Of a DNA stretch of 64,000 nucleotides, positions 26,078-33,858 are shown piece after piece. A model generated the notes under the pieces. It was not told the origin of the DNA. It saw only the letters and a program-made list of their open reading frames with translations, and searched no databases. The position numbers and the translations under genes were made by a program. Numbering within the stretch: the stretch's first letter is position 1; each line of letters starts with the position of its first letter. The DNA comes from Aliarcobacter sp. (GTDB lineage: Bacteria; Campylobacterota; Campylobacteria; Campylobacterales; Arcobacteraceae): the NCBI GenBank assembly GCA_028689025.1, contig JAQTXA010000001.1, positions 124,001-188,000 on the forward strand, given 5' to 3'.

Positions 26078-27547
26078 TTATATAATCTCTTTTAATTTCT
26101 CAAAAATTCTAACCATTGCCAATGTATCCAAATGACAATACGCTAATAAATCTTTTCTAATTTCATCTCTTTTTGATTTATCTTTTAACAAATAAAGATT
26201 TGCAAAAGTATCCATAGCATCGCCACCATTTTGAATTGAACCAAGCTTTTTATAGTTTAGTTCATCATTATTTGGAAACATTGCAGGAAGAACTGATTTT
26301 ATAGAAAAACTTCCATTAAAATTTGGATGATAATATCCTCTTCCTCTAAATGGAACAATCAAATCTACAAATCTATCAACTAAAGCTAAAAGTTCATCTT
26401 TTCTTTCAATCTTATAATTAGCTAATTCTTTAATCCTAGTTATCTCAAAAGCTTGGTTATATGCCATAATACTTCCAGTTGGAGATATATCATTCAACAT
26501 TTGATTTATCAAAGCATCCCTTGTGTCACTATTTTCATCACCTAAAAACTCTTTATGTTCTAAGGTTCCATCTTCATGTAAAATATGAAGTGAATATTGA
26601 AAAGGTATTTGCATATATGGTCTTTGCTTATCAAACCTTGGAATTGCATTTTGAAATGTTTCAAAATCAAAAAAATTAATAGGAAATTTAACAGTTTCTA
26701 TAAAATCTTTTATTATTGATTTATCTATATATGGTTTATTTGATTTAGAAGTTTCAACTTGAAGTTTTTGAGTTGTATTTAGTACAAAATCAGAAGGTAT
26801 ATTTTCATAAGTAATCAAGCCTTTATAATACATCTCAAATTTTTTAGAACCATTCATCCAATAAAGATTAAAAACTGATGGGTTTGGAATATGTTTCCAA
26901 CAATGTTCTTCGAAATCACATGAATAAGGATTACTACAATGAGTTCCTATATCAATATTTGGAATATCATCTTTAAGCATTAAATCCATTTGTTCAATAT
27001 TAAAAGGTATTTGATATTGTCTATTTTGTACTTCTTCTGTTATATCAACAATTGAAAAAAGATTTTTATTATCTAAAGTTCCATTTCGTTCATAGCTATT
27101 GTTTATGTGAACTATATATACTTTATTTAGATTGATTGCATTATTTAAAGAATACCATTGAACAGAAGCATCATTTAAATGATATTCTTTTACATTAGTA
27201 CTTGCTTTTACTTCATAAATATCCCAACTATCAGCATTTTTTACAAGTATATCTGCCATAGCAAAAATATTATTTTCTTTAAATGTTGCTTCATATATAA
27301 CTTCACAACCATTATCTATTAGCTCTTTGGTTTTAGCAAGCATTCCATCAAAATCTGATGAATCAAACTCTATTTCAACTCCATCTGGAAATAATTGTTT
27401 TGCTAAATCTCCCACATCAAAACCTATATTAAACAATGTTTCTTGAGCTTGATTTGGAGTATCTCTAAGCTCTGGTTTATTTTTATAGAGCCAAAGAGAC
27501 TTGTGGCATTGAAGTCCTCTTATGTATTGGGATTTAGAGAGAGTCAT
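26078..27547 (-). CDS. DUF2779 protein: Cas4-like nuclease domain plus DEDD exonuclease domain
   Basis: The protein has 489 residues. The N-terminal half resembles Cas4/RecB-type PD-(D/E)XK nucleases: LQCHKSLWLY with a lone Cys, DIYEVKAST near residue 110 supplying the E-V-K catalytic motif, and a Cys cluster near 205-220 (C-x5-C-x5-C in HCSNPYSCDFEEHCW) that would complete an Fe-S site. The C-terminal half is an RNase-H-fold 3'-5' exonuclease: FFDFETF, AYNQAFE and YCHLDTLAM give the DEDD acids. I chose ATG at 27547, one base after the preceding stop codon, rather than TTG at 27559, because coupled restart is likely. It may repair or degrade nucleic acid; a defence role is inferred. Confidence 0.85.
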   Translation of the reverse strand: MTLSKSQYIRGLQCHKSLWLYKNKPELRDTPNQAQETLFNIGFDVGDLAKQLFPDGVEIEFDSSDFDGMLAKTKELIDNGCEVIYEATFKENNIFAMADILVKNADSWDIYEVKASTNVKEYHLNDASVQWYSLNNAINLNKVYIVHINNSYERNGTLDNKNLFSIVDITEEVQNRQYQIPFNIEQMDLMLKDDIPNIDIGTHCSNPYSCDFEEHCWKHIPNPSVFNLYWMNGSKKFEMYYKGLITYENIPSDFVLNTTQKLQVETSKSNKPYIDKSIIKDFIETVKFPINFFDFETFQNAIPRFDKQRPYMQIPFQYSLHILHEDGTLEHKEFLGDENSDTRDALINQMLNDISPTGSIMAYNQAFEITRIKELANYKIERKDELLALVDRFVDLIVPFRGRGYYHPNFNGSFSIKSVLPAMFPNNDELNYKKLGSIQNGGDAMDTFANLYLLKDKSKRDEIRKDLLAYCHLDTLAMVRIFEKLKEII

Positions 27548-27548
27548 A

Positions 27549-28637
27549 TTAAATTTCAACTTTTAAATATATCAATTTTAGAATTAAATCATTTACTTCT
27601 TCTTTTTCTATATTTTGATAATCAATTCTCATTTCACCATATACTTTGGAATAAACACTTTTAAATCTACTATCAATTTCAATCAATTTTTTTAAAATAA
27701 CTTCTTTTTTTAAATTATCAACATCTTGTCCATAACCACTTTTATCAAAAATCTGAATTAGGTAACCTTGCTCATTGACAATAACTCTGATTGATAATTC
27801 TGACAGTATATCTATCATTACATCTTTGGGTAGATAATTTATAAAGCTCAAGTTTTTTTGTTCAAGTAATTTTATAATTGAATTAATTTTTTCTATTCTC
27901 TTTGCATATTTAGCTTTTTGGAATGCTTCACTAATTTCTCTGGCTAATTCATAATATTTTTCATTTTTTAATAATTCATCTTCTAATAACATTACTCTAC
28001 CTTTGTATTTATTTGTAATTTTTTTTACAATATCTTTATAATTCTCAAAAGCTTCATTTAAATTAGTAATATTCTTAACTTCTTTTTGACAATTTTCTAT
28101 CCATTGTAAAATATGTTTTTCAAAAGAAATTTTTACAGGTGTTACTTTATTATTATGACTATGAAAGGAAGCATCTTTTCCATTTTTCGTGAGATAATAT
28201 ATCTTAACTTTTTGGTTTGAATCTTTTAATGCTTTTTCTATTAAATCTTCATAATAGTGTGAAATCTGATTTTCAAGGTCAGCTGCATCAATTTTCATCT
28301 CTATTCCAACATAATAATTACTACTTTTTATAGTAAAATCAACTCTCCTATTTTCATTTGTTGATTCTTCAGCTTGAACACTTAAAATATCTCCAAAATC
28401 ATTTATTTCTAGAACATCTTTAATAAATATTTTCAAGAATAAATCATCTTGATAATGTAATCCATTTGGATCAATTAAAGAATATATTACATTAGAATGC
28501 ATTCCAACTTCAGCATTTTCTTTTCTTACAATATTTACCATATTGTAGTCATTTAAACCACGCTGTTTTTGTTTTTTTTGTTCTTCTTTGAAAAGCTTGA
28601 TTTTTTCAAAGAAATTTATATAATTTTCATCCAACAA
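27549..28637 (-). CDS. PD-(D/E)XK nuclease superfamily protein
   Basis: The 362-residue protein has an N-terminal nuclease domain of the PDDEXK_4 kind: EVGMHSNVIYSLIDPNGLH (about 43-61), RRVDFTI with the catalytic Asp near residue 99 and YVGIEMKIDAAD giving E-x-K near 113, then a Q-I-S-H-Y-Y motif. The C-terminal part is helical and lysine-rich. Start is TTG at 28637, supported by AGGAG eight bases upstream; no nearby ATG fits. A clear TATAAT -10 lies at 28681-28676. It is first of a three- or four-gene operon (this nuclease, DUF2779, DUF4116-like, perhaps the WYL regulator). Biochemical target unknown. Confidence 0.85.
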   Translation of the reverse strand: MLDENYINFFEKIKLFKEEQKKQKQRGLNDYNMVNIVRKENAEVGMHSNVIYSLIDPNGLHYQDDLFLKIFIKDVLEINDFGDILSVQAEESTNENRRVDFTIKSSNYYVGIEMKIDAADLENQISHYYEDLIEKALKDSNQKVKIYYLTKNGKDASFHSHNNKVTPVKISFEKHILQWIENCQKEVKNITNLNEAFENYKDIVKKITNKYKGRVMLLEDELLKNEKYYELAREISEAFQKAKYAKRIEKINSIIKLLEQKNLSFINYLPKDVMIDILSELSIRVIVNEQGYLIQIFDKSGYGQDVDNLKKEVILKKLIEIDSRFKSVYSKVYGEMRIDYQNIEKEEVNDLILKLIYLKVEI

Positions 28638-28649
28638 ATTCTACTCCTA

Positions 28650-28681
28650 TATTACTACTGTAATAATATTTAATTATTATA
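28650..28681 (-). promoter_or_regulatory. Promoter and palindrome of the nuclease operon
   Basis: A consensus -10 (TATAAT, 28681-28676 on the minus strand) is followed by a perfect inverted repeat TATTAC-tact-GTAATA at 28650-28665, lying between the -10 and the AGGAG site. A repressor site is plausible; the regulator could be the WYL protein at 24263-25186, but this is unproven. Confidence 0.45.
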
Positions 28682-28725
28682 GCCTTTTATAAATTATTTT
28701 AAATATTTATATTTAACTTTCAACT

Positions 28726-28797
28726 TCAAAACTCACTCTCAATAACTTCTATTCTTTCATTATAAAATTTCAAAGCATTTCTATATAAACCTCTCAT
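28726..28797 (-). CDS. Possible small ORF (23 codons)
   Basis: ATG at 28797 opens a frame reading MRGLYRNALKFYNERIEVIE followed by SEF and a TGA stop. The peptide is amphipathic and coding-like. It follows one of the four GGACA/TGTC elements by about 38 bp, roughly the distance seen for the three larger genes of this block. There is no ribosome-binding site, so it may be a remnant of a deleted gene. No family is recognised. Confidence 0.25.
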   Translation of the reverse strand: MRGLYRNALKFYNERIEVIESEF

Positions 28798-28828
28798 TTT
28801 TTATATGAGAAGTTTATAAATTTATATG

Positions 28829-28842
28829 GATAATATTATGTC
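28829..28842 (+). repeat. GACA-type inverted repeat, site A
   Basis: GATAATATTATGTC, with flanks TGGATA...TGTCTAGTTTTTA, is the weakest copy (one mismatch in the left arm) of an element found four times between 28.8 and 30.3 kb. It touches the TAG stop of the gene at 28842-29174. Confidence 0.5.
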
Positions 28843-29174
28843 TAGTTTTTAATTAACAATTCTATTAATTTGTTTTTTAATTTATAACCTACACATTTAT
28901 TATAATCATCGTACTCAAATTCCAAACCAATAATATTTTCTTTTTCTTTTTCGAAATTTTTTTTAATTTCATAAAGAAGTTTTTTTGATATTCTTTTAAT
29001 ATGTAATGTATTTTTTAACTCTGCCATATAGATACACGTATCATCTGTTTGTATTAAAAAGTTGTAAGATTTTGGCATAGAACTCATCATTATTTCATCT
29101 TTTATATCTAAACCTTTTTTTAATGCCTCATCAACATTAAAATCCAATATACCTATTTGTACTATTTTAGACAT
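28842..29174 (-). CDS. Unrecognised 110-residue protein
   Basis: This is a soluble, lysine-rich small protein with no signal, membrane segment or recognised family. It begins MSKIVQIGILDFNVDEALKK and ends in a charged stretch with YDDYNKCVGYKLKNKLIELL. Strand-like segments (YNFLIQTDDTCIYMAELK) suggest an alpha/beta fold. The start is supported by AAGGA seven bases upstream. It has its own promoter region containing GACA-type site B (29221-29234), about 47 bp before the ATG. It is not in an operon with the next gene, which has its own copy of the element. Confidence 0.6.
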   Translation of the reverse strand: MSKIVQIGILDFNVDEALKKGLDIKDEIMMSSMPKSYNFLIQTDDTCIYMAELKNTLHIKRISKKLLYEIKKNFEKEKENIIGLEFEYDDYNKCVGYKLKNKLIELLIKN

Positions 29175-29220
29175 TCATTTTCCTTATTTATTTTATAAAA
29201 AAATTTTACTTTTTTAAATG

Positions 29221-29234
29221 GACATTATTATGTC
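29221..29234 (+). repeat. GACA-type inverted repeat, site B
   Basis: GACATTATTATGTC is a perfect palindrome of 5-bp arms with a 4-bp spacer. The flanks ATGGACA...TGTCTGGTTTTTA match the other copies. It lies 47-60 bp upstream of the minus-strand gene starting at 29174. Confidence 0.6.
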
Positions 29235-29311
29235 TGGTTTTTATCTGTTAAATTCAGATTGAGTTATTTTTTTAATTAAGCTTAAATTTTATATTTTTTG
29301 AATAACTCTTA

Positions 29312-29905
29312 TTATTTATAAAATATAGTATTTTTTATTTCCTCTTTTTTAACTATAAATTCATCTTTCAAACTATCCAAAAAGAAATTATTAATTTCAT
29401 TAATAGAAACATCTGTGTATCTATATTTGATATTTTTTTCTTTGAAAAAACCATCTTTAAAATAGCATGGATTATAGATTTTTTTATCACATTTATAACC
29501 TCTTAACTCTATTTTTTTATCTATTACTTTATTCTCATAATTTACAAATGGAATATAAATATATGGTTGAATATGATAAAAATCTTGATTTTCAAAAAGT
29601 TCAAAACTTATATTTTTTGCTTTAAAGAATTCATTATTAGAAAGAAGATTAAGAAATTCACTATTCTTACAAACTTTACAAGTATGACCACTATAATAGT
29701 TATCTTTCCCTTTTGCTAGTTTTTTTGTAATTTCAACTGTTCCACAAACTGAACAATGATAATGTTTATAAAGATGATAAGCATTATAAAATTCTGCTTT
29801 TTCTTCATTTTCATCTGAATAAACAGTTACAATCCAACTATTTCTTTTTTGAAATTCTGGTAAAAAAAGTTTTGGAAAAGTTTGAAAAAATATTGTTGTA
29901 GCCAT
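29312..29905 (-). CDS. Unrecognised 197-residue protein with a zinc-ribbon-like Cys set
   Basis: This is a soluble protein. C-x2-C in HCSVCGTV (about residues 51-54) and C-x2-C in HTCKVCKNS (about 75-78) are spaced to bind one zinc ion. The rest is Tyr/Phe/Lys-rich, with YHIQPYIYIPFVNYENK in the middle and a helical C-terminus (INNFFLDSLKDEF). No catalytic motif is seen. A strong AAAAGGAG site precedes the ATG. Its 83-bp upstream region holds GACA-type site C. It is separated by more than 130 bp from the next gene, so it is an independent transcript under the same presumed regulator. Confidence 0.6.
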   Translation of the reverse strand: MATTIFFQTFPKLFLPEFQKRNSWIVTVYSDENEEKAEFYNAYHLYKHYHCSVCGTVEITKKLAKGKDNYYSGHTCKVCKNSEFLNLLSNNEFFKAKNISFELFENQDFYHIQPYIYIPFVNYENKVIDKKIELRGYKCDKKIYNPCYFKDGFFKEKNIKYRYTDVSINEINNFFLDSLKDEFIVKKEEIKNTIFYK

Positions 29906-29948
29906 AATAAACTCCTTTTATAAAAAAAGAAGTTTATTGTCTTTATAG

Positions 29949-29962
29949 GACAATTATTTGTC
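29949..29962 (+). repeat. GACA-type inverted repeat, site C
   Basis: GACAATTATTTGTC is a perfect palindrome (5-bp arms, 4-bp spacer) preceded by TAG and followed by TAATTTATTA. It lies 44-57 bp upstream of the minus-strand gene starting at 29905. Confidence 0.6.
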
Positions 29963-29988
29963 TAATTTATTAAATAAATATCTTAATA

Positions 29989-30243
29989 TTATCCAACATT
30001 AATTATTCCATTTCGAATCCCTATTTCTAAAGCACAATCTTTTGTTAAAAGACACAAAGTTTCAAAATCTTCAGTAGATAGATTTAACTCATTTGCATAT
30101 AAGCAATAGATTTCAAATTCTTCCTCAATGTTTTCAAACCAATATCCATCTAATCCTAATATTTTTAAAGCATCAATAACTTTATAGCTTTTTTCTTCTT
30201 TTTTTAATCCTGTACAAGCATCTTCTAAAACATTAACAAGCAT
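29989..30243 (-). CDS. Unrecognised 84-residue acidic protein
   Basis: This is a small acidic soluble protein (MLVNVLEDACTGLKKEEKSY; LGLDGYWFENIEEEFEIYCL) that ends in GIRNGIINVG. No family is recognised. A helical, protein-interaction-sized domain is likely. RBS AAAAGGAAAATATAA supports the ATG. It is divergent from the 407-residue protein at 30346, and the two share an intergenic region with GACA-type site D. Conserved coding-like composition and a good start argue that it is real. Confidence 0.6.
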   Translation of the reverse strand: MLVNVLEDACTGLKKEEKSYKVIDALKILGLDGYWFENIEEEFEIYCLYANELNLSTEDFETLCLLTKDCALEIGIRNGIINVG

Positions 30244-30290
30244 TTATATTTTCCTTTTATTACTAACATAAAATTTTATTAATTTTAATG

Positions 30291-30304
30291 GACATATTTT
30301 TGTC
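30291..30304 (+). repeat. GACA-type inverted repeat, site D
   Basis: GACATATTTTTGTC, flanked by AATG and TTATATTTTA, is one mismatch from a perfect palindrome. It sits between divergent genes, 48 bp from the minus-strand start (30243) and 42 bp from the plus-strand start (30346). Confidence 0.55.
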
Positions 30305-30345
30305 TTATATTTTAAATATCATAAAAAAACAAAAAAGGAGAAACC

Positions 30346-31569
30346 ATGCAACTTGAAATAATATATGTTAATAAATCTACAATTTTACCTGTGGATTATA
30401 AAATGAAAGAAGAGATAAATAAAATCATAAATCACTCTTTACTTTATGAGAAGCACAATAAATTAAATCAACTTAACATCTTTTTTGTTAGTGAAATTGA
30501 ACTATATACTGACATAATAAAAAGGGATAAGCGCACACTTAGAATGGAAATTTTAAGTCTTTTTGAAACTGAGTATTTAGGTGTATATATGGAAAATAGT
30601 GATGAATTAAATGGGCAAATTCTCATAAAAATTTCACCTGAAAGAATATTACATTCTACTTTTGCATTTAAAAAAAAATGGAATTTAACAGAATCAAATC
30701 TTGAAATTTATAAGATATTACTAGGTCATGTTATTTTAAAACAACTAGGACATTATGCCTTAACACAATCTTATTTTCTGGAATATCCTTTTTCATCTAC
30801 AATTTTAGAGGATTTAGATAGTTTTAATGAAAGTCCTGGATTACTTTATGATGCAAAGTATTATGATATATATCACATATATTATAGAGATTACTTTATT
30901 GAATATAGTTTAGTAAATAGATTTTCTCTGGAGCATAACTGGACACAAAAAGAAAAAGAGATAATTTGGAAATTTATAGAATCTGAATATGATGGAAAAT
31001 CATCTATAATTTGTTGGAAAGAAACTACTAATTTTAGAGATACTTTTGAATCTTGGAAAAAAGTTAAAAATAATACTACACTAAAAGAATATTTATCTTC
31101 ATTTGATAGATTTTATGAAATATTCAATACGGTTTCTGAAAAATTTAAAAATAATGAGAAGATAAATTCTTGCAATTTTGAGTCAATCTATATAGAACAT
31201 ATGGAGGATGTTGCTAATAACCCTGAACTTCAAAAATTAAATCCCAATATATTAACTAGCTTTTCAGGAGTTTATTCTACATTGATAGAATATTTTACTA
31301 AAAATAGTGATTCAAAAAAAGTTTTAAAATATTGTAAACAATATTTAAATAAAATTGAACCAACCCACTACACAGCTTACACAAGAACATATGTGACTAT
31401 GGCTGATGCAACTAAAGATAATAATCCTATAAAATCTAAAGAATATTTAACTCTTGCCTTATCATGTGTAAAAAATACATTTCCTGAATTTAAAGAAGGT
31501 AATGAAGAAATTATTCAAAAAAAATTAAAAGAATTGGATGAATTGAATATAAAAAGTCTCGAAATATAG
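30346..31569 (+). CDS. Unrecognised 407-residue protein with a degenerate metallopeptidase-like motif and TPR-like tail
   Basis: This is a soluble protein. Residues 95-145 contain a helix ending ILKQLGHYALTQ that resembles the HELGHY zinc site of metallopeptidases, but the first His-Glu pair is replaced by Lys-Gln, so catalysis by that mechanism is unlikely. The middle is Tyr/Phe/Asp-rich. The C-terminal third (about 300-400) looks like helical TPR-type hairpins (YSTLIEYFTKNSDSKKVLKY, TYVTMADATKDNNPIKSKEY). A strong AAAAAAGGAG site precedes the ATG. It is the only plus-strand member of the GACA-repeat group, and a hairpin after the stop (31604-31628) probably ends its transcript. Function unknown. 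Confidence 0.65.
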   Translation: MQLEIIYVNKSTILPVDYKMKEEINKIINHSLLYEKHNKLNQLNIFFVSEIELYTDIIKRDKRTLRMEILSLFETEYLGVYMENSDELNGQILIKISPERILHSTFAFKKKWNLTESNLEIYKILLGHVILKQLGHYALTQSYFLEYPFSSTILEDLDSFNESPGLLYDAKYYDIYHIYYRDYFIEYSLVNRFSLEHNWTQKEKEIIWKFIESEYDGKSSIICWKETTNFRDTFESWKKVKNNTTLKEYLSSFDRFYEIFNTVSEKFKNNEKINSCNFESIYIEHMEDVANNPELQKLNPNILTSFSGVYSTLIEYFTKNSDSKKVLKYCKQYLNKIEPTHYTAYTRTYVTMADATKDNNPIKSKEYLTLALSCVKNTFPEFKEGNEEIIQKKLKELDELNIKSLEI

Positions 31570-31603
31570 CGTAAAACTAACTATACAAATTTAAAGTATT
31601 AAT

Positions 31604-31628
31604 CTATTAGATACAATTTATCTAGTAG
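31604..31628 (+). terminator. Probable terminator hairpin
   Basis: CTATTAGATA, the loop CAATT and TATCTAGTAG form 10-bp arms with one mismatch, followed by ATTTTTG. It is placed 34 bp after the stop of the 407-residue protein. The remaining bases to 31778 are A/T-rich with no feature I can name. Confidence 0.5.
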
Positions 31629-31778
31629 ATTTTTGAAGGATTCAGAAATAACTTTATTTTTATTGGAATTAATTATGATAACAAAAATAATAACTATCCC
31701 TATATATGAATATTTTATATTAACTTTTCATAAACCAATTTTTTATATACTAATCCCTTTATTTACCAAGGAAAACTT

Positions 31779-32081
31779 ATGTTAAAAGACACTTTTTCAA
31801 GATTTAGACTTATCTCATTTATTGAAGGTATATCTTTTTTGATTTTGATATTTATTGCAATGCCACTTAAATACCTTGCAGGAATTCCTCTTGCTGTTAA
31901 AATAGTGGGAATGACCCATGGAGTTTTATTTATACTTTTTATAATAGCTTTGTTTATGGCAGCAAAAAGATACAAATGGAAAGTTTTAACTTTCCAACTT
32001 TTTGTTTATTCATTGATACCTTTTGGTTTTATCTTAATCGAAAAAGCAATTATGAAAGCTCCTCCAAAGAAGTTAGACTAA
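31779..32081 (+). CDS. DUF3817-family small membrane protein
   Basis: The 100-residue protein has three hydrophobic segments. It begins with FRLISFIEGISFLILIFIAM and continues MPLKYLAGIP and VGMTHGVLFILFII, the pattern of DUF3817 (YdzA-like) proteins, with the conserved Glu and H-G. Function unknown; genes of this kind are often next to DUF420 genes and cytochrome oxidase assembly factors. The ATG follows AAGGAAAACTT. Its TAA abuts the ATG of the DUF420 gene with no intervening bases, so the two are translated together. Confidence 0.88.
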   Translation: MLKDTFSRFRLISFIEGISFLILIFIAMPLKYLAGIPLAVKIVGMTHGVLFILFIIALFMAAKRYKWKVLTFQLFVYSLIPFGFILIEKAIMKAPPKKLD

Positions 32082-32546
32082 ATGGTTTTTGAAAAAGGTT
32101 TTTTAGGAACAACTGCACCTTTTTATTTGGATTTAACAACTGTTTATTTTGCAGTTTTACCTTTTTTATTAGCTTTTAGTATCTATTTTGCCATTAAAAA
32201 AGAGTATAAAAAACATTTTGTTTCTCAAGCCATTATTTTAGGAATTACACTTATAATTGTGGTGATTTTTGAAATATGTATTAGAATTTCAGGTGGATTT
32301 TTAGAGTATTCAAAATATAGTAATGTCTCTTTTGATTTTATGCTTGTATTTTTAACTATTCATATTTTAATAGCAATTGCAGCAGTTGGTGGTTGGTTGT
32401 TTTTATTTATCTCATCTTATAAAGATTATAAAAACAACTCATTTGATGGGAAAAAACATAAAAAAATAGGAAAAGCAATATTTTTTGCTTTAACTATTAG
32501 TTCTATTATGGGAGTTTTTATTTATCTATTTTTGTTTGTATTTTAA
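32082..32546 (+). CDS. DUF420-family membrane protein
   Basis: The 154-residue protein has four hydrophobic segments. His residues in KKHFVSQAIILG and FLTIHILIAIAAVGGW, followed by KHKKIGKAIFFALTISSIMG, match the DUF420 pattern; Bacillus CtaM, an assembly factor for haem-copper oxidase, belongs here. A role in respiratory oxidase maturation is possible but not shown. It is cotranscribed with the DUF3817 gene and is convergent with the next gene, with only 5 bp between them and no room for a separate terminator. Confidence 0.85.
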   Translation: MVFEKGFLGTTAPFYLDLTTVYFAVLPFLLAFSIYFAIKKEYKKHFVSQAIILGITLIIVVIFEICIRISGGFLEYSKYSNVSFDFMLVFLTIHILIAIAAVGGWLFLFISSYKDYKNNSFDGKKHKKIGKAIFFALTISSIMGVFIYLFLFVF

Positions 32547-32551
32547 GAATA

Positions 32552-33145
32552 TTAACTCTTTAAAATCTTTTTTATTTGTCGTTTATGAACCATTTGATGA
32601 ATTGCTGACATAACTAACCATTCATGTGGATTTAAACAACCAAACCATGGATGAGAAAGGCAATTATTTATATATTTATTCTCTATGTTTGTTTCTATAA
32701 ATTTTCTATAATTATTTAAAAACATCTCATATTTTTCTACTATATCTTCATCTATTTGAACAAATGGTTTGAAATTTTCTATTTTAACTGTAAAGTCTAT
32801 TTTCTCATTTTTACTTAAACTCACCATTCCCTCTTGTAAAGTAGCTCCCACATAAATTAAATGCCAAAGAACCATTGCAGGTGAGTAATATCTTGAGTTA
32901 TCTTCAATGCCAAATATCTTAGGAATTAGCACTTTTTTAAACAATTTATCTTTTGGTAAATCTTTTACTAAATTTAAAACCTCTTTACCTTCATATTCAA
33001 AAAACTTCATAGCATTATCCCATGAAATAAAAGTTTTTAAAATAGGAAATCCAATATGTTTTAAAAATATTGCATCAATTTTTGGTAAACCATGTCCAGC
33101 TTTTTCTAAATTATTTTGTATTTGTATATCTTCTTTTGTTTGCAT
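32552..33145 (-). CDS. DinB-like four-helix metal-binding protein
   Basis: The 197-residue protein has a C-terminal stretch, CLSHPWFGCLNPHEWLVMSA then IHQMVHKRQI, that carries the His pattern of the DinB_2/DUF1569 group (HPWFG, H-x3-H near the end). The central helix MVLWHLIYVGATLQEGM supplies another His. These are four-helix-bundle proteins binding a divalent metal; the substrate is unknown. The open frame extends to a TTG at 33175, inside the upstream hydrolase gene. I chose ATG at 33145, after the hydrolase stop and preceded by AAAGAG. Confidence 0.7.
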   Translation of the reverse strand: MQTKEDIQIQNNLEKAGHGLPKIDAIFLKHIGFPILKTFISWDNAMKFFEYEGKEVLNLVKDLPKDKLFKKVLIPKIFGIEDNSRYYSPAMVLWHLIYVGATLQEGMVSLSKNEKIDFTVKIENFKPFVQIDEDIVEKYEMFLNNYRKFIETNIENKYINNCLSHPWFGCLNPHEWLVMSAIHQMVHKRQIKKILKS

Positions 33146-33159
33146 TTTAACTCTTTGTT

Positions 33160-33858
33160 TTAGGCTTTCATCCAAGCTCTAATATTTATACTTAAAAGTT
33201 CTGGCTCTTCTAAAGGAATATTATGACTTGTACCATCTCTTGAAATTATATTCATATTGTGAGTATCTAAAAGCAGTCTTTTGATTGCTTCTTTATTTAA
33301 AAGTCTGTCTTCCTTACTATAAAAAAACCAAATTGGAATATCTAGATTTATCAAATCTTCAAATAAATCTCTTCTATAAAAAGTGCTTGTAAGTTGAGAA
33401 ATAAAACTCTCTTTTCCCAAATCCAAAAACATATCTTGGATTATTTTAATCAACTCTTCATTGTTTTGATTTTTTACTTCAAGTAGTGATTTTGCTTTTT
33501 CATAACTTAGTCCAACAAAACCCTCTTTTTCAATAGCTACAAACTTTTGTTTTCTTCTTTGTATTTCTGCTTCTGTTGTGCTTCCAGGAGTTGCTGCAAC
33601 TGTAAAAAGTCTATTTACTCTATTTGGATATGTTATTGCAAAATATGAAGCTATATAACCTCCTAGGGAAAATCCTAGAAGGTTAATTTTTTCCTCTTTA
33701 AAAGAGTTAAATAAAATATCAATTATCTCGTCAAAATCTTCACTATGGGGAATAGGAATATTTATAAGTTCATAATCATTTTCTAAAAAAGGAATCAATC
33801 TACTCCAAAGTCTTTCATCTGTCATAAGACCTGGAATTAGATAAATTTTTTCTTTCAT
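33160..33858 (-). CDS. Alpha/beta hydrolase
   Basis: The 232-residue alpha/beta-hydrolase fold protein has the nucleophile elbow G-F-S-L-G-G (LLGFSLGGYIASYFA, Ser near 66), an oxyanion-region LIPGLMTDERLWS at the N-terminus, the acid Asp in FFYSKEDRLLN near 184 and the catalytic His in DGTSHNIPLEEPE near 212. No signal peptide, so it is cytoplasmic. Substrate is unknown. It overlaps the preceding gene by one base (TAATG), so translation is coupled; the DinB-like gene follows. Confidence 0.88.
   Translation of the reverse strand: MKEKIYLIPGLMTDERLWSRLIPFLENDYELINIPIPHSEDFDEIIDILFNSFKEEKINLLGFSLGGYIASYFAITYPNRVNRLFTVAATPGSTTEAEIQRRKQKFVAIEKEGFVGLSYEKAKSLLEVKNQNNEELIKIIQDMFLDLGKESFISQLTSTFYRRDLFEDLINLDIPIWFFYSKEDRLLNKEAIKRLLLDTHNMNIISRDGTSHNIPLEEPELLSINIRAWMKA

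Noticed and set aside
26078..27547. Cas4 and therefore a CRISPR system
   Set aside because: The protein is a DUF2779 fusion; there are no cas1/cas2 genes and no direct-repeat array in the window.
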